NCBI RefSeq assembly: GCF_013402915.1 | Contig: NC_050723.1 | Coordinates: forward strand, 186,001-250,000 | Length of the DNA: 64,000 nucleotides | From: Zygotorulaspora mrakii | Lineage: Eukaryota; Ascomycota; Saccharomycetes; Saccharomycetales; Saccharomycetaceae | Direction of reading: 5' to 3' | In this document: positions 1 to 10,500 of the stretch, piece by piece | How positions within the stretch are numbered: the first letter of the stretch is position 1 | Layout: every line of letters starts with the position of its first letter | Notes under the pieces: generated by a model | What the model saw: only the letters and a program-made list of their open reading frames with translations | What the model was told of the DNA's origin: nothing | The model's database searches: none | Translations under genes and position numbers: made by a program

Positions 1-219
1 AAACCTCTCACAATTCCTGCAAAATGAAACGTTAGATTCTCTGGGTATGCCCTCTGTGATATCAACAGTTAACTTGATACAGTCGTAACACATAACCATA
101 CCTCCAGATCCATCAATAGGAACACCACAGCTGCAGCACAGAAGCGTTGCTGTCTGCGCCTGATGCTCATGATCATGGGGCTGTATTTCTTGATGAGAAT
201 GAAGCGGTGTATAATCCAT
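1..219 (-). CDS. NMD3: Nmd3, 60S ribosomal subunit export adaptor (5' part only)
   Basis: The first 73 codons of a minus-strand gene are present; the rest lies beyond the left edge of the window. Nmd3 binds the nearly mature 60S subunit in the nucleus and links it to the exportin Crm1. The visible part carries three Cys-x2-Cys pairs (C28/C31, C44/C47, C67/C70) of the N-terminal treble-clef zinc region. The segment around MVMCYDCIKLTVDITEGIP is nearly invariant in yeast Nmd3. The ATG at 219 opens the frame, and a short His/Gln-rich stretch precedes the first Cys pair, as in S. cerevisiae. Its neighbour on the same strand is NOP19, then DBP8, matching chromosome VIII/VII synteny. Upstream elements of ribosome-biogenesis type are listed separately. 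The identification is firm; the 3' end cannot be judged. Confidence 0.96.
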   Translation of the reverse strand, partial: MDYTPLHSHQEIQPHDHEHQAQTATLLCCSCGVPIDGSGGMVMCYDCIKLTVDITEGIPRESNVSFCRNCERF

Positions 220-342
220 AACTCCCGGCCTTTTAATTTGATCTCAGTCCTCCTGAATTGATTTCAAAAGTAACAACAAATTATTATCGAAGTATTTCTA
301 AAATATTATCAGAATCTTATTATAAAGCAAGAGATGAGCTTG

Positions 343-363
343 GAAAATTTTTGTCACGATGAG
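343..363. promoter_or_regulatory. RRPE and PAC-like elements upstream of NMD3
   Basis: GAAAATTTTT at 343-352 matches the RRPE core (bound by Stb3). CGATGAG at 357-363 is the PAC core (bound by Dot6/Tod6) with its first base changed. The pair lies about 125-145 bp upstream of the NMD3 ATG. This is the usual distance and spacing for ribosome-biogenesis genes in Saccharomycetaceae. The function is inferred from the motifs. Confidence 0.6.
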
Positions 364-476
364 TTTCCCAAAGCGAAATAAGAAAAACTTTCATTTTTCA
401 TTCTAAAGGGTAGAAGTGATGAGAGTCACATGCAAGGTAATCATTTAATATGAAAGATTATAACAATAATTATAAT

Positions 477-1043
477 CTACTTTCGCTGTTTTTTCTTGGC
501 ACTGAATAGTAATCCAAACTTCTTTTTAGTTGCCTTTTCAACCTGAGGCTCATCATCGCTCTCACTTGAGTATTTTGCATTGCTATTACTGGAATGATCC
601 TGCTCGGTAGTCGGCCGTAGCTGCTGCATGCCATCTTCTTTTTGAACTTTTCTCATCTTTCTTTTTAGCGAAACCATGGCTTTGGTGTCCTCCTTCGATA
701 TGCGATATATGCTGTTTACTTGAGTTTTGGGCTGTGAGCGTTGTTTTTTCTTCGACAATGAATTTACTTTCTTGTCACTCTTTATAAATTCACCAATCGT
801 GTGGATATCTCCATGATCCTCAGGTTCAGTTATATTATGACTAAGGTTGAGACCAGAACCCGTTTGCATCACAGGAAGCTGAAAAAATGCGGCTTTACTG
901 GCATTCATATTATTAGCCTCCATGCCCTCCCCACGAATATCTGCATCTAGCCAGCCTAAAACTTTCCCTGTTGTATTTGCGAAAGACTCCTGAAGCTTGG
1001 CCTGCAGGTTCAGCTTCTCTTGTATTTCCCTTGCTCTCGACAT
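477..1043 (-). CDS. NOP19: Nop19-like nucleolar 90S pre-ribosome protein
   Basis: The protein has 188 residues; the S. cerevisiae homologue (YGR251W) is about the same size. Nop19 belongs to the SSU processome and is needed for Utp25 incorporation and for A0-A2 cleavage of pre-rRNA. The N-terminus (MSRAREIQEKLNLQAKL) fits the family. The rest is low-complexity and very basic, with KKKQR and KKKQRK clusters near residues 97-102 and at the C-terminus, typical of nucleolar localisation. It lies between NMD3 and DBP8 on the same strand. The ATG at 1043 is the only sensible start. The identification rests on the N-terminal similarity and on position, because the remainder is weakly conserved. Confidence 0.82.
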   Translation of the reverse strand: MSRAREIQEKLNLQAKLQESFANTTGKVLGWLDADIRGEGMEANNMNASKAAFFQLPVMQTGSGLNLSHNITEPEDHGDIHTIGEFIKSDKKVNSLSKKKQRSQPKTQVNSIYRISKEDTKAMVSLKRKMRKVQKEDGMQQLRPTTEQDHSSNSNAKYSSESDDEPQVEKATKKKFGLLFSAKKKQRK

Positions 1044-1248
1044 GGTTCAATGTCTCTGTTCCAGCTTGCCTAGCATTATTCTTCACTTGTAGCTTTAAAA
1101 TGCTTTTTTTTTTCGGTATCTCATCTCATCATGTAGCGTCCAGTTTGAAAAAAAAAAGAATGAACAAAACTGCTTGAATAGCAGCCCAGGTGTGTTGAGC
1201 TGATGCATTTTTTCCTACAAAGTTTAAGCAATATGTCTATATACTGTA

Positions 1249-2559
1249 CTATGTTCTAAATCCCTTCTGATCTACTTTTTTCTTTCTTTGGGACTTCTTT
1301 CTCTCTCCGAAATTCTCTTTTTCCATTGCCATCAACGCCTCTCTCTTTGCTTTTGTGACCTTGCTTAGACATTTCCTAATAACAGCGGTATCATGCACTT
1401 TGCCGCATTCCACCATTTTTTTGTTGATCCGCGACTCGATAGCCTCAATTCTGGAGACATCTCTTTGTGTTATAAAGGAAATGGCGTCACCAGACCTACC
1501 AGCACGGGCAGTACGTCCCGATCTGTGAATGAAAACATCGGGATCAGATGGTATATCATAGTTAATAACCAGTTCAACAATCGGGATGTCCAAACCTCTA
1601 GAGGCTACATCCGTTGCTATCAGAACTCGAGCGGCATTGGCCCTAAATCTTTGCAAAGAATTCGTCCTTTCCTGTTGCGGCATTTGTGAATGCAAAGATG
1701 CTACTCTTATATCCATATTTTTCAAAACTCTTCGAAGAATTTCAGCTGTTGTGGTTCTGTTGACAAATATTATCGCACTTGATTCACTGTAAGCCTCGCA
1801 GGTCAATAATTGATACAAATATGCTTCCTTGACGTATTCAGGTATCAATATGTATTCGGTTCTCAAAGTAGATGGAATAGCTACGTTGTCAACCATCTCA
1901 ACTTCGTAACTGAATAATGGAGGTTTACCATCCTGTTGTACTGTGTCCTTTAATGCTCTAACTTGATCTGTTATAGTAGCAGTAAACAAAAGCGTTTGTC
2001 TTTTACTCTTTGGAGGCAGAGCACCTATACAGACACCAAGGTCCTTCGCAAAAGTAGTTGTAAGCAGAAAATCGGCTTCATCAAGAACCAAGTATTTTGT
2101 TCTAATAAGACCACCAATGGTATCCTCACCACTGTTCATAATATGATGTGCCAGTCTACCGGGTGTAGCAATGATGAAATGAGGTTTTCTTTGTAACTCT
2201 AAAGCCTGCTTAACAATACTTTCACCACCAACGACGATACTTACTCGGATATTCATACTGCTTCCTAGAGCCGTAAACTGTTCCGCTATCTGCATGGCCA
2301 ACTCTCTTGTTGGCGTGAGTACAACGCCAAACATTCCACTTGGATCTTCAGACCACTTTGTGAGCATTGGCGCCGCGAATGCAATGGTCTTACCAGAACC
2401 TGTCTTTGCACCTCCAATGCAATCACTGCCCTGTAAGATTTTCGGTATACATCCCTTTTGAATCGCACTGGGCTGTGTGATTTTCATCGCGGATAGCGAA
2501 TCGATCAACCACTTTGGAAGGCCCAGTGACTTGAAACTGCTAGTACTTCTTGTAGACAT
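1249..2559 (-). CDS. DBP8: Dbp8, DEAD-box RNA helicase for 40S biogenesis
   Basis: This is a 436-residue nucleolar ATP-dependent RNA helicase that works with Esf2 in the SSU processome. The helicase motifs are all visible in order: Q motif region (SLGLPKWL...ITQPSAIQ), motif I AKTGSGKT, Ia PTRELA, Ib TPGR, II DEAD, III (as TAT), V ATDVASRGLD and VI HRSGRTARAG. The tail is basic (GERKKSQRKKK). The open frame runs four codons upstream to a non-ATG codon. The first ATG is at 2559 and gives MSTRSTSSFKSLGLPKW, about five residues longer than the S. cerevisiae start. PAC and RRPE elements sit just upstream. Identity is very secure. Confidence 0.97.
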   Translation of the reverse strand: MSTRSTSSFKSLGLPKWLIDSLSAMKITQPSAIQKGCIPKILQGSDCIGGAKTGSGKTIAFAAPMLTKWSEDPSGMFGVVLTPTRELAMQIAEQFTALGSSMNIRVSIVVGGESIVKQALELQRKPHFIIATPGRLAHHIMNSGEDTIGGLIRTKYLVLDEADFLLTTTFAKDLGVCIGALPPKSKRQTLLFTATITDQVRALKDTVQQDGKPPLFSYEVEMVDNVAIPSTLRTEYILIPEYVKEAYLYQLLTCEAYSESSAIIFVNRTTTAEILRRVLKNMDIRVASLHSQMPQQERTNSLQRFRANAARVLIATDVASRGLDIPIVELVINYDIPSDPDVFIHRSGRTARAGRSGDAISFITQRDVSRIEAIESRINKKMVECGKVHDTAVIRKCLSKVTKAKREALMAMEKENFGERKKSQRKKKVDQKGFRT

Positions 2560-2641
2560 GTAGGCAATCACTCAAATACAATATCAGTCACAATTAGTCA
2601 CAGTTTGTGCTCGCTGTTGAACAATAAACATACAAGTTTTA

Positions 2642-2675
2642 GCGATGAGGTCCCTCTTCAAATTCGAAAATTTTC
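2642..2675. promoter_or_regulatory. PAC and RRPE elements upstream of DBP8
   Basis: A perfect PAC core GCGATGAG occupies 2642-2649, and an RRPE-type palindrome GAAAATTTTC occupies 2666-2675. Both lie 83-116 bp upstream of the DBP8 ATG in the 177-bp gap before the MTG2 stop codon. The arrangement is the classic ribosome-biogenesis promoter pair and fits the helicase's role. Confidence 0.75.
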
Positions 2676-2736
2676 TCCGAAAGCGGTTCTTCCTCTTATC
2701 CGGCTTTAGTGAAAAATATATTTACAGACATTATAA

Positions 2737-4377
2737 CTAGTATAAGGCGCACTTTGCCATCTTTTCCAGTAACACATCTATATTCTCTTCTTTGAGTGCA
2801 CTAATTGGCAGAGAATCCCAACTTTGCTCGCGGCAAAATGTTTGGATTTTGCGGTACTTGTTTATCGATTCCGGCTTTTCGCAGTCAATATCGGCCTTGT
2901 TACATACTACCAATACATTTTTAGTTCGGACCTTTTCCAGTCCACCAAGTTCGTTTATGAGAATGTTGAGATCTGCTATAGGATCTTCATCCGCTATGCT
3001 TACGACGAATACCCAGCCTTTAGAACGCTCTATGTGCCTTAAAAAATCAAGTCCCATTCCTTTATCTTTGGAAGCACCCTGTATGATTCCTGGTATATCG
3101 GCAACCGTAAACGTCGTCTCATCACGTACTGACTTAATTGTTCCAATGGTGGGACTCAAAGTGGTAAACTGCCAATGACCTATTCTTGGTCTCGCATTCG
3201 ATATTTTGTTCAAAATCGTCGATTTACCGGCATTCGGCAGACCGACTAAACCCAAATCAGCGATCATCTTTAATTCGAACATAAGGTATTGCTCAAGTCC
3301 ACTTCTACCTGATTTCGCGAATCTAGGATTTCTGACCAAATTGGTTAAAAAATGCATGTTTCCAAGACCGCCTTTGCCACCTTTTAAAAGACATATTGGC
3401 TTTTCTGTAACTTTACTCAAATCGAGTCCGTAAAGCGGAAACCTATCCTCTTGTAGCTCCGTGCCAAACAGGCCAATATCGTATGATTTTACCTTTTCCT
3501 TCAATTCTATAAACCAATCTTTATCATCATGGTACTCTTTGCTCTTTCCCTTGAAAACCCAACCTTCTCCAGGATTGTAAGCTGTCCTGAATAGCTGTAT
3601 ACAGTTTGGCTGATTCTTTCCCGTACAATCAAGTTTTAATTTTGTTTCCTCCAATATGGATCGTAGATTACTGTTTTTTTTATATTTGATCTTTTTGGAA
3701 ACAAGTTCACGTACTTCTCTGGGATCCATGCACCAACGTACAATAGTCCCCACTGGAACAGTTATAAGGGTGTCTTTGCCTCTAGCACCGTCAAGCTGGT
3801 CTGCCGCACCATTTGACCCATCACCACCAGTATAGGTAGTTCTTAGTTTTGATAATGAATTGAGACCTTCAACAGACTGAACATAGACACTTCCTCCGTC
3901 ACCACCATCACCACCATCAGGTGGCCCGATAGATCTTCCTGCATCTCTGAAGAATGAAACAGCACCATCGCCTCCACTTCCGCTCCTGCATTTGATTATT
4001 CGTACATCAACAAAATTTCCTTGTCTGTGCTTATGTTTATTAAAAGTCTGAAGATATTGTATAGATGTAAAATGTGCCAATGATGACCTTACGTTGATGT
4101 ATGGACTGTCAGAAGAAGCAGGAGCCACCTCAATAGGAAACTTCCTGTTTTCAGGCAGATTAGCATCGTTCAAAAGGTATCCCCCATTACCATGTTCTGG
4201 CAGTGGCTGCAATACCTTTCTAGTTTTTGCGAGATGATCCAGCCATTGCTCATTATCCGTAGCTCGTGGGGCATTATCTGGGGCAAAATTAGAATTCCAT
4301 CGTATTGAGCATCTTGGTAGGCTTTTATATGATGCCATTTGCGTCATGGGGCATATCTTTAAGCAACTGACACGCAT
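2737..4377 (-). CDS. MTG2: Mtg2, mitochondrial Obg-family GTPase
   Basis: A 546-residue member of the Obg/CgtA family that associates with the mitochondrial large ribosomal subunit and is needed for mitochondrial translation. The N-terminus is basic and hydroxylated (MRVSCLKICPMTQMASYKSL), consistent with a targeting presequence. The glycine-rich Obg fold starts near residue 121 (FVDVRIIKCRSGSGGDG) and contains the GGDGGDGG run. It is interrupted by an insertion with KKIKYKKN, a usual feature of the yeast protein. The G domain begins near residue 376: G1 GLPNAGKST, G3 DIPG, G4 NKAD. S. cerevisiae Mtg2 is 518 residues. It lies between DBP8 and THP2, all on the same strand, as on chromosome VIII. 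Confidence 0.95.
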   Translation of the reverse strand: MRVSCLKICPMTQMASYKSLPRCSIRWNSNFAPDNAPRATDNEQWLDHLAKTRKVLQPLPEHGNGGYLLNDANLPENRKFPIEVAPASSDSPYINVRSSLAHFTSIQYLQTFNKHKHRQGNFVDVRIIKCRSGSGGDGAVSFFRDAGRSIGPPDGGDGGDGGSVYVQSVEGLNSLSKLRTTYTGGDGSNGAADQLDGARGKDTLITVPVGTIVRWCMDPREVRELVSKKIKYKKNSNLRSILEETKLKLDCTGKNQPNCIQLFRTAYNPGEGWVFKGKSKEYHDDKDWFIELKEKVKSYDIGLFGTELQEDRFPLYGLDLSKVTEKPICLLKGGKGGLGNMHFLTNLVRNPRFAKSGRSGLEQYLMFELKMIADLGLVGLPNAGKSTILNKISNARPRIGHWQFTTLSPTIGTIKSVRDETTFTVADIPGIIQGASKDKGMGLDFLRHIERSKGWVFVVSIADEDPIADLNILINELGGLEKVRTKNVLVVCNKADIDCEKPESINKYRKIQTFCREQSWDSLPISALKEENIDVLLEKMAKCALY

Positions 4378-4573
4378 TTCTGCAACCTTTGGCGTTCGAA
4401 ATTCCCAGGAAACGGTTTGTATATGCTGTGATGCGCTTCGTTTGAATAGTTTGATTGAACAGAAATTGCCAAAAAAAAGAGGGACTGGATTGACGTGCGG
4501 TTGAAAAAATATTAAGGTTTATACAGTAGATGTTATACAGCGCTGTCACGATTCAATGACAATATCGGAATTT

Positions 4574-5338
4574 TCAGTCTTGAGCACAATTCTTTTTTTC
4601 ACGATCAAGCCTGAATTTCAGTGAATCCACGTTTTGTAACATTTTTTTCATTGAATTAGAACTATCACCAAACATCAGATTTTCCATGGAATCGCATTCT
4701 TTTCTCCATGAATTGACTTCTTTAGTTAGGTCATGCAATGTTTCTTGTAGAGAGTATTTGTTTTGTATTGTGTACTTGGCTCGTTCCATTTTTATTTGAT
4801 CTAAATAGCCCCTAATACGTGTTGCTATATCTTTAGGATCCACTGTGGGATCACCAAGAGTCTCCAAGATCGCGTATATACCCTTGGGTGGGTTCCAATT
4901 GTCGACAATGAACTCTGACACCTTTGGATCTGCAATTTCTATCTGTTTCGCCAGGTCTACGGATAGCCTCTCGAGGAGATTCACATACTCTAACGAATCT
5001 TTACTAATAGATTCACACAGGGTGATATATTCTGCTAAACTCTTGGTGTCTTGCAGCTTTGTGTTACTGTGATTTTTTTTGGTTCTCTTGGAGGCGGCCA
5101 CCTGTGCTTCTCTTGCTTGATATTTGGCGTAACGTAGATCTATGCAGATGTCTGTGAGTTTTCGATGTTCTTTAGAAAGCGAGTGCAGTAGTTCATTCTG
5201 TTCCTGTTCCGATTTTGTTGCATTTGCCAGCTCCTTTAGTACTTCGACCACTGTATGCAATTGTTCATGCGTTTCTTGAGATATTTGTTCCTCTTCACAC
5301 AGAGTGTCAAAATATGTCTGCTCTGATTCACGTCCCAT
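4574..5338 (-). CDS. THP2: Thp2, THO complex subunit
   Basis: Thp2 is a subunit of the THO complex (with Hpr1, Tho2, Mft1 and Tex1), which couples transcription elongation to mRNP assembly and prevents R-loops. The protein is mostly helical and coiled-coil, without enzymatic motifs. Segments such as YFDTLCEEEQ, LRYAKYQAREAQ, LERLSVDLAKQ and NYLDQIKM-like YLDQIKMERAKY match S. cerevisiae Thp2 well. The frame is open upstream to an ATG at 5401. The internal ATG at 5338 (MGRESEQTYFD) is preferred because it gives 254 residues and aligns with the start of the 261-residue S. cerevisiae protein. The upstream 21 residues would be a non-conserved extension. Confidence 0.9.
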   Translation of the reverse strand: MGRESEQTYFDTLCEEEQISQETHEQLHTVVEVLKELANATKSEQEQNELLHSLSKEHRKLTDICIDLRYAKYQAREAQVAASKRTKKNHSNTKLQDTKSLAEYITLCESISKDSLEYVNLLERLSVDLAKQIEIADPKVSEFIVDNWNPPKGIYAILETLGDPTVDPKDIATRIRGYLDQIKMERAKYTIQNKYSLQETLHDLTKEVNSWRKECDSMENLMFGDSSNSMKKMLQNVDSLKFRLDREKKNCAQD

Positions 5339-5543
5339 GGAATACGAAGAGTTTGATCCAATTACGATACGTATCTTAATATTTTTTACTTCTGACTTCA
5401 ATAACCTAGAGCTCTCTTTTTTTGTGATCTAACGACATCAAAAAGTCATTTTATATTATCTTAATATGCAGAAATCCAAATATCGATGAATATATAAGAA
5501 AAACATCCCAAACAAGTGGCGAACGAGTCAAGCATCTTATCTC

Positions 5544-7346
5544 ATGGTTGAAGACTCTAAAAACGTCAGCTTGAATCAAATAGCGTCTAGTCTAAGAAAA
5601 TCTAGCAGAGATTTTTCTCGATGGAAGCTTTACAAATCATCAAAATGGTCTGCTGAAGCACTAGTTGGCATGTGTGTTGATGATGACCATATTCAAAGTC
5701 CTAGTGTTGATGCTGCTATAATTCGCGATGAGATTGAGAGTAACTGGAATTTATCTGAGAGAGAAAACGACCTATATTTACTAGCCGCCTCATTATTTGA
5801 CTGTAAGGAGTTTGATAGATGTGCATATTTTCTCAGGGGAGCAACCAATCCATGTTTAAAGTTTCTCGAACTTTACTCAGAATTTCTTTCTTGGGACAAG
5901 AAGACTCGTGCGGCTATGGAGGATGTCCTCATTACAGGTAAACCTAGTAAACAAAAGATTAGAGGAGATGTGAATACTGTAGATGATGACAATTCGCGAG
6001 ACTCTAATCATGCAAAAACATCAACTTCGGGAGACGAAAAGCAGTCCAACCCGTCTACCATTTTGAAGAGACTTAACTCCTACCTGGAAGAGCATAGATT
6101 CGCCAAGTACGAATTTGGAATCGGAGGTGCGTTATTATATTATTTGAAAGGAATACTGCTGAAGCTCGATGACAACAAAAGTGATGCAATGACTTTCTTT
6201 TTACAGAGTTTGTCATGTTATTCCTTCAATTGGACCTGTTGGGTTGAGCTATTGGAATGCTTGACTCGATCAGATGAGGCACTACTTTTACTGAAGTATA
6301 TTGATGAAAAGCTGGAATTACAGAACTCTACAAAATCTAATGTAATGGTAAAGTTTTTCAAATTGGCAGTTTTCCAAGAGTTTAGTGGTAATATAGAGGA
6401 TTTTATGGACGACTTTCAATATTTACACTCTACTTTTCCAAACTTTACATTCTTGAAGGCCCAAAATGCCCTCATAAATTATAACTACATGGATTATCTG
6501 AACTCAGAGAGTTTGTTTGACCAAATTGTCAAATCTGATCCCTATAGACTTGATGATCTGGACACATATTCGAATATTCTTTACGTGATGCAAAAACATT
6601 CCAAGCTGGCTTACCTAGCCCAATTCACTTCTCAAGTTGATAAATTTCGTCCTGAAACATGCTGCATAGTGGCAAATTATTATAGTGCGCGACAGGAGCC
6701 TGAAAAATCTATCATGTATTTTCGTAGAGCTCTTACGTTAAATAAGAACTGCACTAGCGCTTGGACATTGATGGGTCACGAATTTGTGGAACTAAAAAAT
6801 TCACACGCAGCTATCGAGTGCTACAGAAGAGCAGTTGATATGAACGCAAAGGATTTCAAGGCATGGTACGGGCTAGGTCAAGCCTATGAAGTGCTTGATA
6901 TGCACCTCTACTCCTTGTACTACTTCCAAAAGGCATGCACGCTAAAGCCGCTGGATAGGCGAATGTGGCAGGCCTTAGCAGCTTGTTACTCCAAAATTGG
7001 AAATAGACAAGAAGCCATCAACTGCTACGAGAGAGCTTTGCAACTATCAGTTAATTTAGAACAGGATACTCATCTTCTATTTAGACTGGCCGAATTATAT
7101 GAACAGATTAGAGACACCGAAAATTGCCGACAATTCATGATACGATGTGTTGATGTAGAAAAGTCGTCTGAAGGCTTAGTGTCGGACGAAACTGCAAAGG
7201 CTTTATTGTGGTTAGCAAGGTTTGAGACTCAAAGAAAGAATTATGAAGAAGCATATAACTACGCCATAGGTGTGTCACATGGAAGCTCGCAAGAAATCGA
7301 GGAAGCAAGGGCAATAGCTAGAGAATGTAGGGCGAAAATTCAATAA
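5544..7346 (+). CDS. CDC23: Cdc23 (APC8), anaphase-promoting complex subunit
   Basis: A 600-residue TPR subunit of the APC/C ubiquitin ligase, which drives cyclin B and securin destruction; S. cerevisiae Cdc23 has 626 residues. Tandem tetratricopeptide repeats are clear from about residue 390 to 520 (for example SAWTLMGHEFVELKN, AWYGLGQAYEVL, MWQALAACYSKIGN). Further degenerate repeats lie on both sides. Residues about 130-170 form an acidic, polar linker that varies between species. Transcription is divergent from THP2, with about 205 bp between the two ATGs. Nothing looks broken. The start at 5544 is the first in-frame ATG. Confidence 0.95.
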   Translation: MVEDSKNVSLNQIASSLRKSSRDFSRWKLYKSSKWSAEALVGMCVDDDHIQSPSVDAAIIRDEIESNWNLSERENDLYLLAASLFDCKEFDRCAYFLRGATNPCLKFLELYSEFLSWDKKTRAAMEDVLITGKPSKQKIRGDVNTVDDDNSRDSNHAKTSTSGDEKQSNPSTILKRLNSYLEEHRFAKYEFGIGGALLYYLKGILLKLDDNKSDAMTFFLQSLSCYSFNWTCWVELLECLTRSDEALLLLKYIDEKLELQNSTKSNVMVKFFKLAVFQEFSGNIEDFMDDFQYLHSTFPNFTFLKAQNALINYNYMDYLNSESLFDQIVKSDPYRLDDLDTYSNILYVMQKHSKLAYLAQFTSQVDKFRPETCCIVANYYSARQEPEKSIMYFRRALTLNKNCTSAWTLMGHEFVELKNSHAAIECYRRAVDMNAKDFKAWYGLGQAYEVLDMHLYSLYYFQKACTLKPLDRRMWQALAACYSKIGNRQEAINCYERALQLSVNLEQDTHLLFRLAELYEQIRDTENCRQFMIRCVDVEKSSEGLVSDETAKALLWLARFETQRKNYEEAYNYAIGVSHGSSQEIEEARAIARECRAKIQ

Positions 7347-7491
7347 AGCAATTCTAATCATCTGTGTAAGTACGTTGATGGCATATACATAATTTTCTGT
7401 ATCACATGACTACATATATTTTCATCGGATGAAATCTCATCGCTTCCTTAAAAACTTTTGGTAATGAATTAGAAAACAGATGCTACATAAC

Positions 7492-7511
7492 GAGAGAGAG
7501 AGAGAGAGAGA
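7492..7511 (+). repeat. (GA)10 dinucleotide tract in PRP8 promoter
   Basis: Ten perfect GA units end 73 bp upstream of the PRP8 ATG and continue into GACAGACAG. Purine-rich GA tracts in yeast promoters can reduce nucleosome occupancy. This one probably lies in or next to the PRP8 5' untranslated region. It is also a likely length-polymorphic microsatellite. Confidence 0.8.
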
Positions 7512-7584
7512 CAGACAGTCAAAAACAATCCCTCCCAAGAATTATTTCTCTCACTGTCTGATAACTACGCACCAATAAATAAAA

Positions 7585-10500
7585 ATGAAATATTTGGGGA
7601 TACCGCCTCCTCCACCGCCGGGTGAAGGAAGCGAAGAAGTGGACGCAATTGGATTTCCACCTCCTCCCCCACCGCCACCTGCAGCATTTGATGGTGATCT
7701 GCTTGCACCACCCCCACCGCCTCCTGGATTTGAGGATTTGAATGGCTTACCAATACCTTCTCAGTTGCCGATGGAGCCAAGTATAGAGTCCTTGTCTGTT
7801 AGGGATGAGAACCCGCCAGCACCGACAGGTCAAAAGAGAGATTTTAAACAAACCTTATCTATTGATGACAGTAGAATTTCTCGGAAGGTCTTGAAGAAGA
7901 GAAAGCGTTTACAAGGGAAGGTAAAGAAGAAGAAATTATTTTCGCAAAAAGTAGAGCTTCCTCCGGAGCATTTGAGGAAGATAATGGATAACCATTCCGA
8001 CATGACCTCGAAACGATTCAACTATGATAAAAGAGCATTTTTAGGAGCCTTAAAATACATGCCTCACGCTGTTTTAAAATTACTAGAAAACATGCCCCAG
8101 CCATGGGAACAAGTAAAGGAGGTCAAAGTTCTATACCATGTTACAGGTGCGATCACATTTGTGAATGAGACACCTAGAGTCATAGAACCAGTCTACCTTG
8201 CACAATGGTCTACAATGTGGCTAGCTATGAGGAGAGAAAAACGTGATAGAACACATTTTAAAAGGCTACGATTTCCGCCATTTGATGATGATGAGCCTCC
8301 CCTTTCATATTCCCAAAATATCCAATCTATTGAGCCTCTTGATGCAATCTGTTTAGATCTAGATAATTACGACGATAAAATGGTGAAAGATTGGCTATAC
8401 GACTCCCGCCCATTAGTGAGTGAAGAAAATAGAGTCAATGGTTCATCATACAAGCGTTGGTATCTACCTCTGCAGGTAATGGCAAATTTACAGCGTTTAT
8501 CTACACCTTTGAAGGATGAGATTTCTGATGAGAATTACTATCATCTCTTTGATAAAAAGTCGTTCTTCACCTCTAAAGCCTTAAATACTGCTATCCCAGG
8601 AGGCCCAAAATTTGAACCTTTGTATTCAAAAGAGGAGGAAGAGGATTACAATGACTTCAATTCAATTGATCGAGTGATATTCAGAGTCCCAATACGAAGT
8701 GAGTATAAAATTGCCTTTCCACATGTTTATAATTCGCGCCCTCGTTCCGTAGAGCTCACCTGGTATAACAATCCAATATCGTGCCAAATTGATGGAAGCG
8801 AAAACTTTGACATTCCGCCTTTTTTTTTTGATCCCTCTTTAAATCCTATAATAGGCAGGAGATCGAGACATGTTGAAAGTGCTTCCAATGATGGAGAGGA
8901 AAAGGATGAATTGTTTTCTTTACCTGACACATTTAGCCCTTTAATGGGCTCCGAGGAGTTGATATTACCGGAAACAAAGGACGCGCTACTTCTTTACACG
9001 TCACCATTTCCGTTCAACAGAAATACTGGTAAAACTGTGAGAGCGCAAGACGTTGCCTTGATCAAGAAATGGTATCTGCAGCATCTAGATGAAAATGCAC
9101 CCATAAAGACGAGAGTTTCTCATCAAAAGCTGCTCAAAGCCCACGTTCTAAATGAACTGAAGGTTAAATCTTCAGGAAACAAAAGGAGAGCACATCTACT
9201 CAAAAGTCTCCGAAACACAAAATATTTCCAGGAGACCACGATAGATTGGGTTGAAGCTGGAATACAAGTTTGTAAACAAGGTCACAATATGCTAAATCTT
9301 TTGATTCATCGCAAGGGCTTAACTTACTTGCATTTGGATTATAACTTCAACCTGAAGCCAACGAAAACACTCACCACCAAGGAACGGAAAAAATCACGGT
9401 TCGGTAATGCCTTCCATCTTATGAGGGAGATCCTTAAAGTCACAAAATTGCTGGTCGATTCACATGTGCAATATAGATTGGGCAATATAGATGCTTTTCA
9501 GCTTGCAGATGGAATTTATTACATCTTGAATCATCTGGGGCAACTTACCGGTATCTACAGATATAAATACAAGGTCATGCACCAGATTCGTGCATGTAAG
9601 GACTTAAAACATCTGGTTTATTTCAGATTCAATAAAATCATCGGGAAGGGACCGGGTTGTGGCTTTTGGCAGCCTGCATGGAGGGTCTGGATCTTTTTCA
9701 TGAGAGGCATCATTCCTATACTTGAGCGATGGTTGGGAAATTTGCTCGTCCGTCAATTCGAGGGCCGATCCAACGAAATTATTAAAACTACAACTAAGCA
9801 AAGAGCTGATGCGTATTACGATTTAGAGCTAAGAGCTTCTGTTATGAAAGACATACTGGAAATGATTCCAGAAGGAATACGACAAAATAAAGCAAAGACT
9901 ATTCTTCAGCATTTGAGTGAAGCATGGAGGTGCTGGAAAGCCAATATACCTTGGAATGTTCCAGGAATGCCTGTACCAATCAAGAGTATTATTGAAAGAT
10001 ACATAAAAGCCAAAGCCGATGGTTGGATATCTGCTGCACATTATAATAGAGAGCGTATAAAAAGAGGAGCTCACGTAGAGAAAACAGTGGTGAAAAAGAA
10101 TCTCGGGCGACTTACCAGGCTTTGGATAAAAAATGAACAGCAAAGGCAACAGCAAATTGAAAAAAAAGGTCCAGAAATTACACCAGACGAAGCCACCAAG
10201 ATTTTTCTTACTATGATAAACTGGTTGGAGTCTCGGGACTTCTCGCCCATCCCTTTCCCACCACTGGCCTATAAGAACGACACAAAAATCTTAGTTCTAG
10301 CATTGGAAAACCTTAAAGATGTATATGCTTCAAAGGTGAGACTGAATGCCATTGAAAGGGAGGAGCTAGCGCTGATAGAAGAAGCATATGAAAACCCACA
10401 TGAAACTTTAAACAGAATAAAAAAGTATATTTTAACACAAAGGGTTTTCAAACCAGTCGATTTGACGATGGTGGACCATTTTCAAACAGTATCGCCTGTT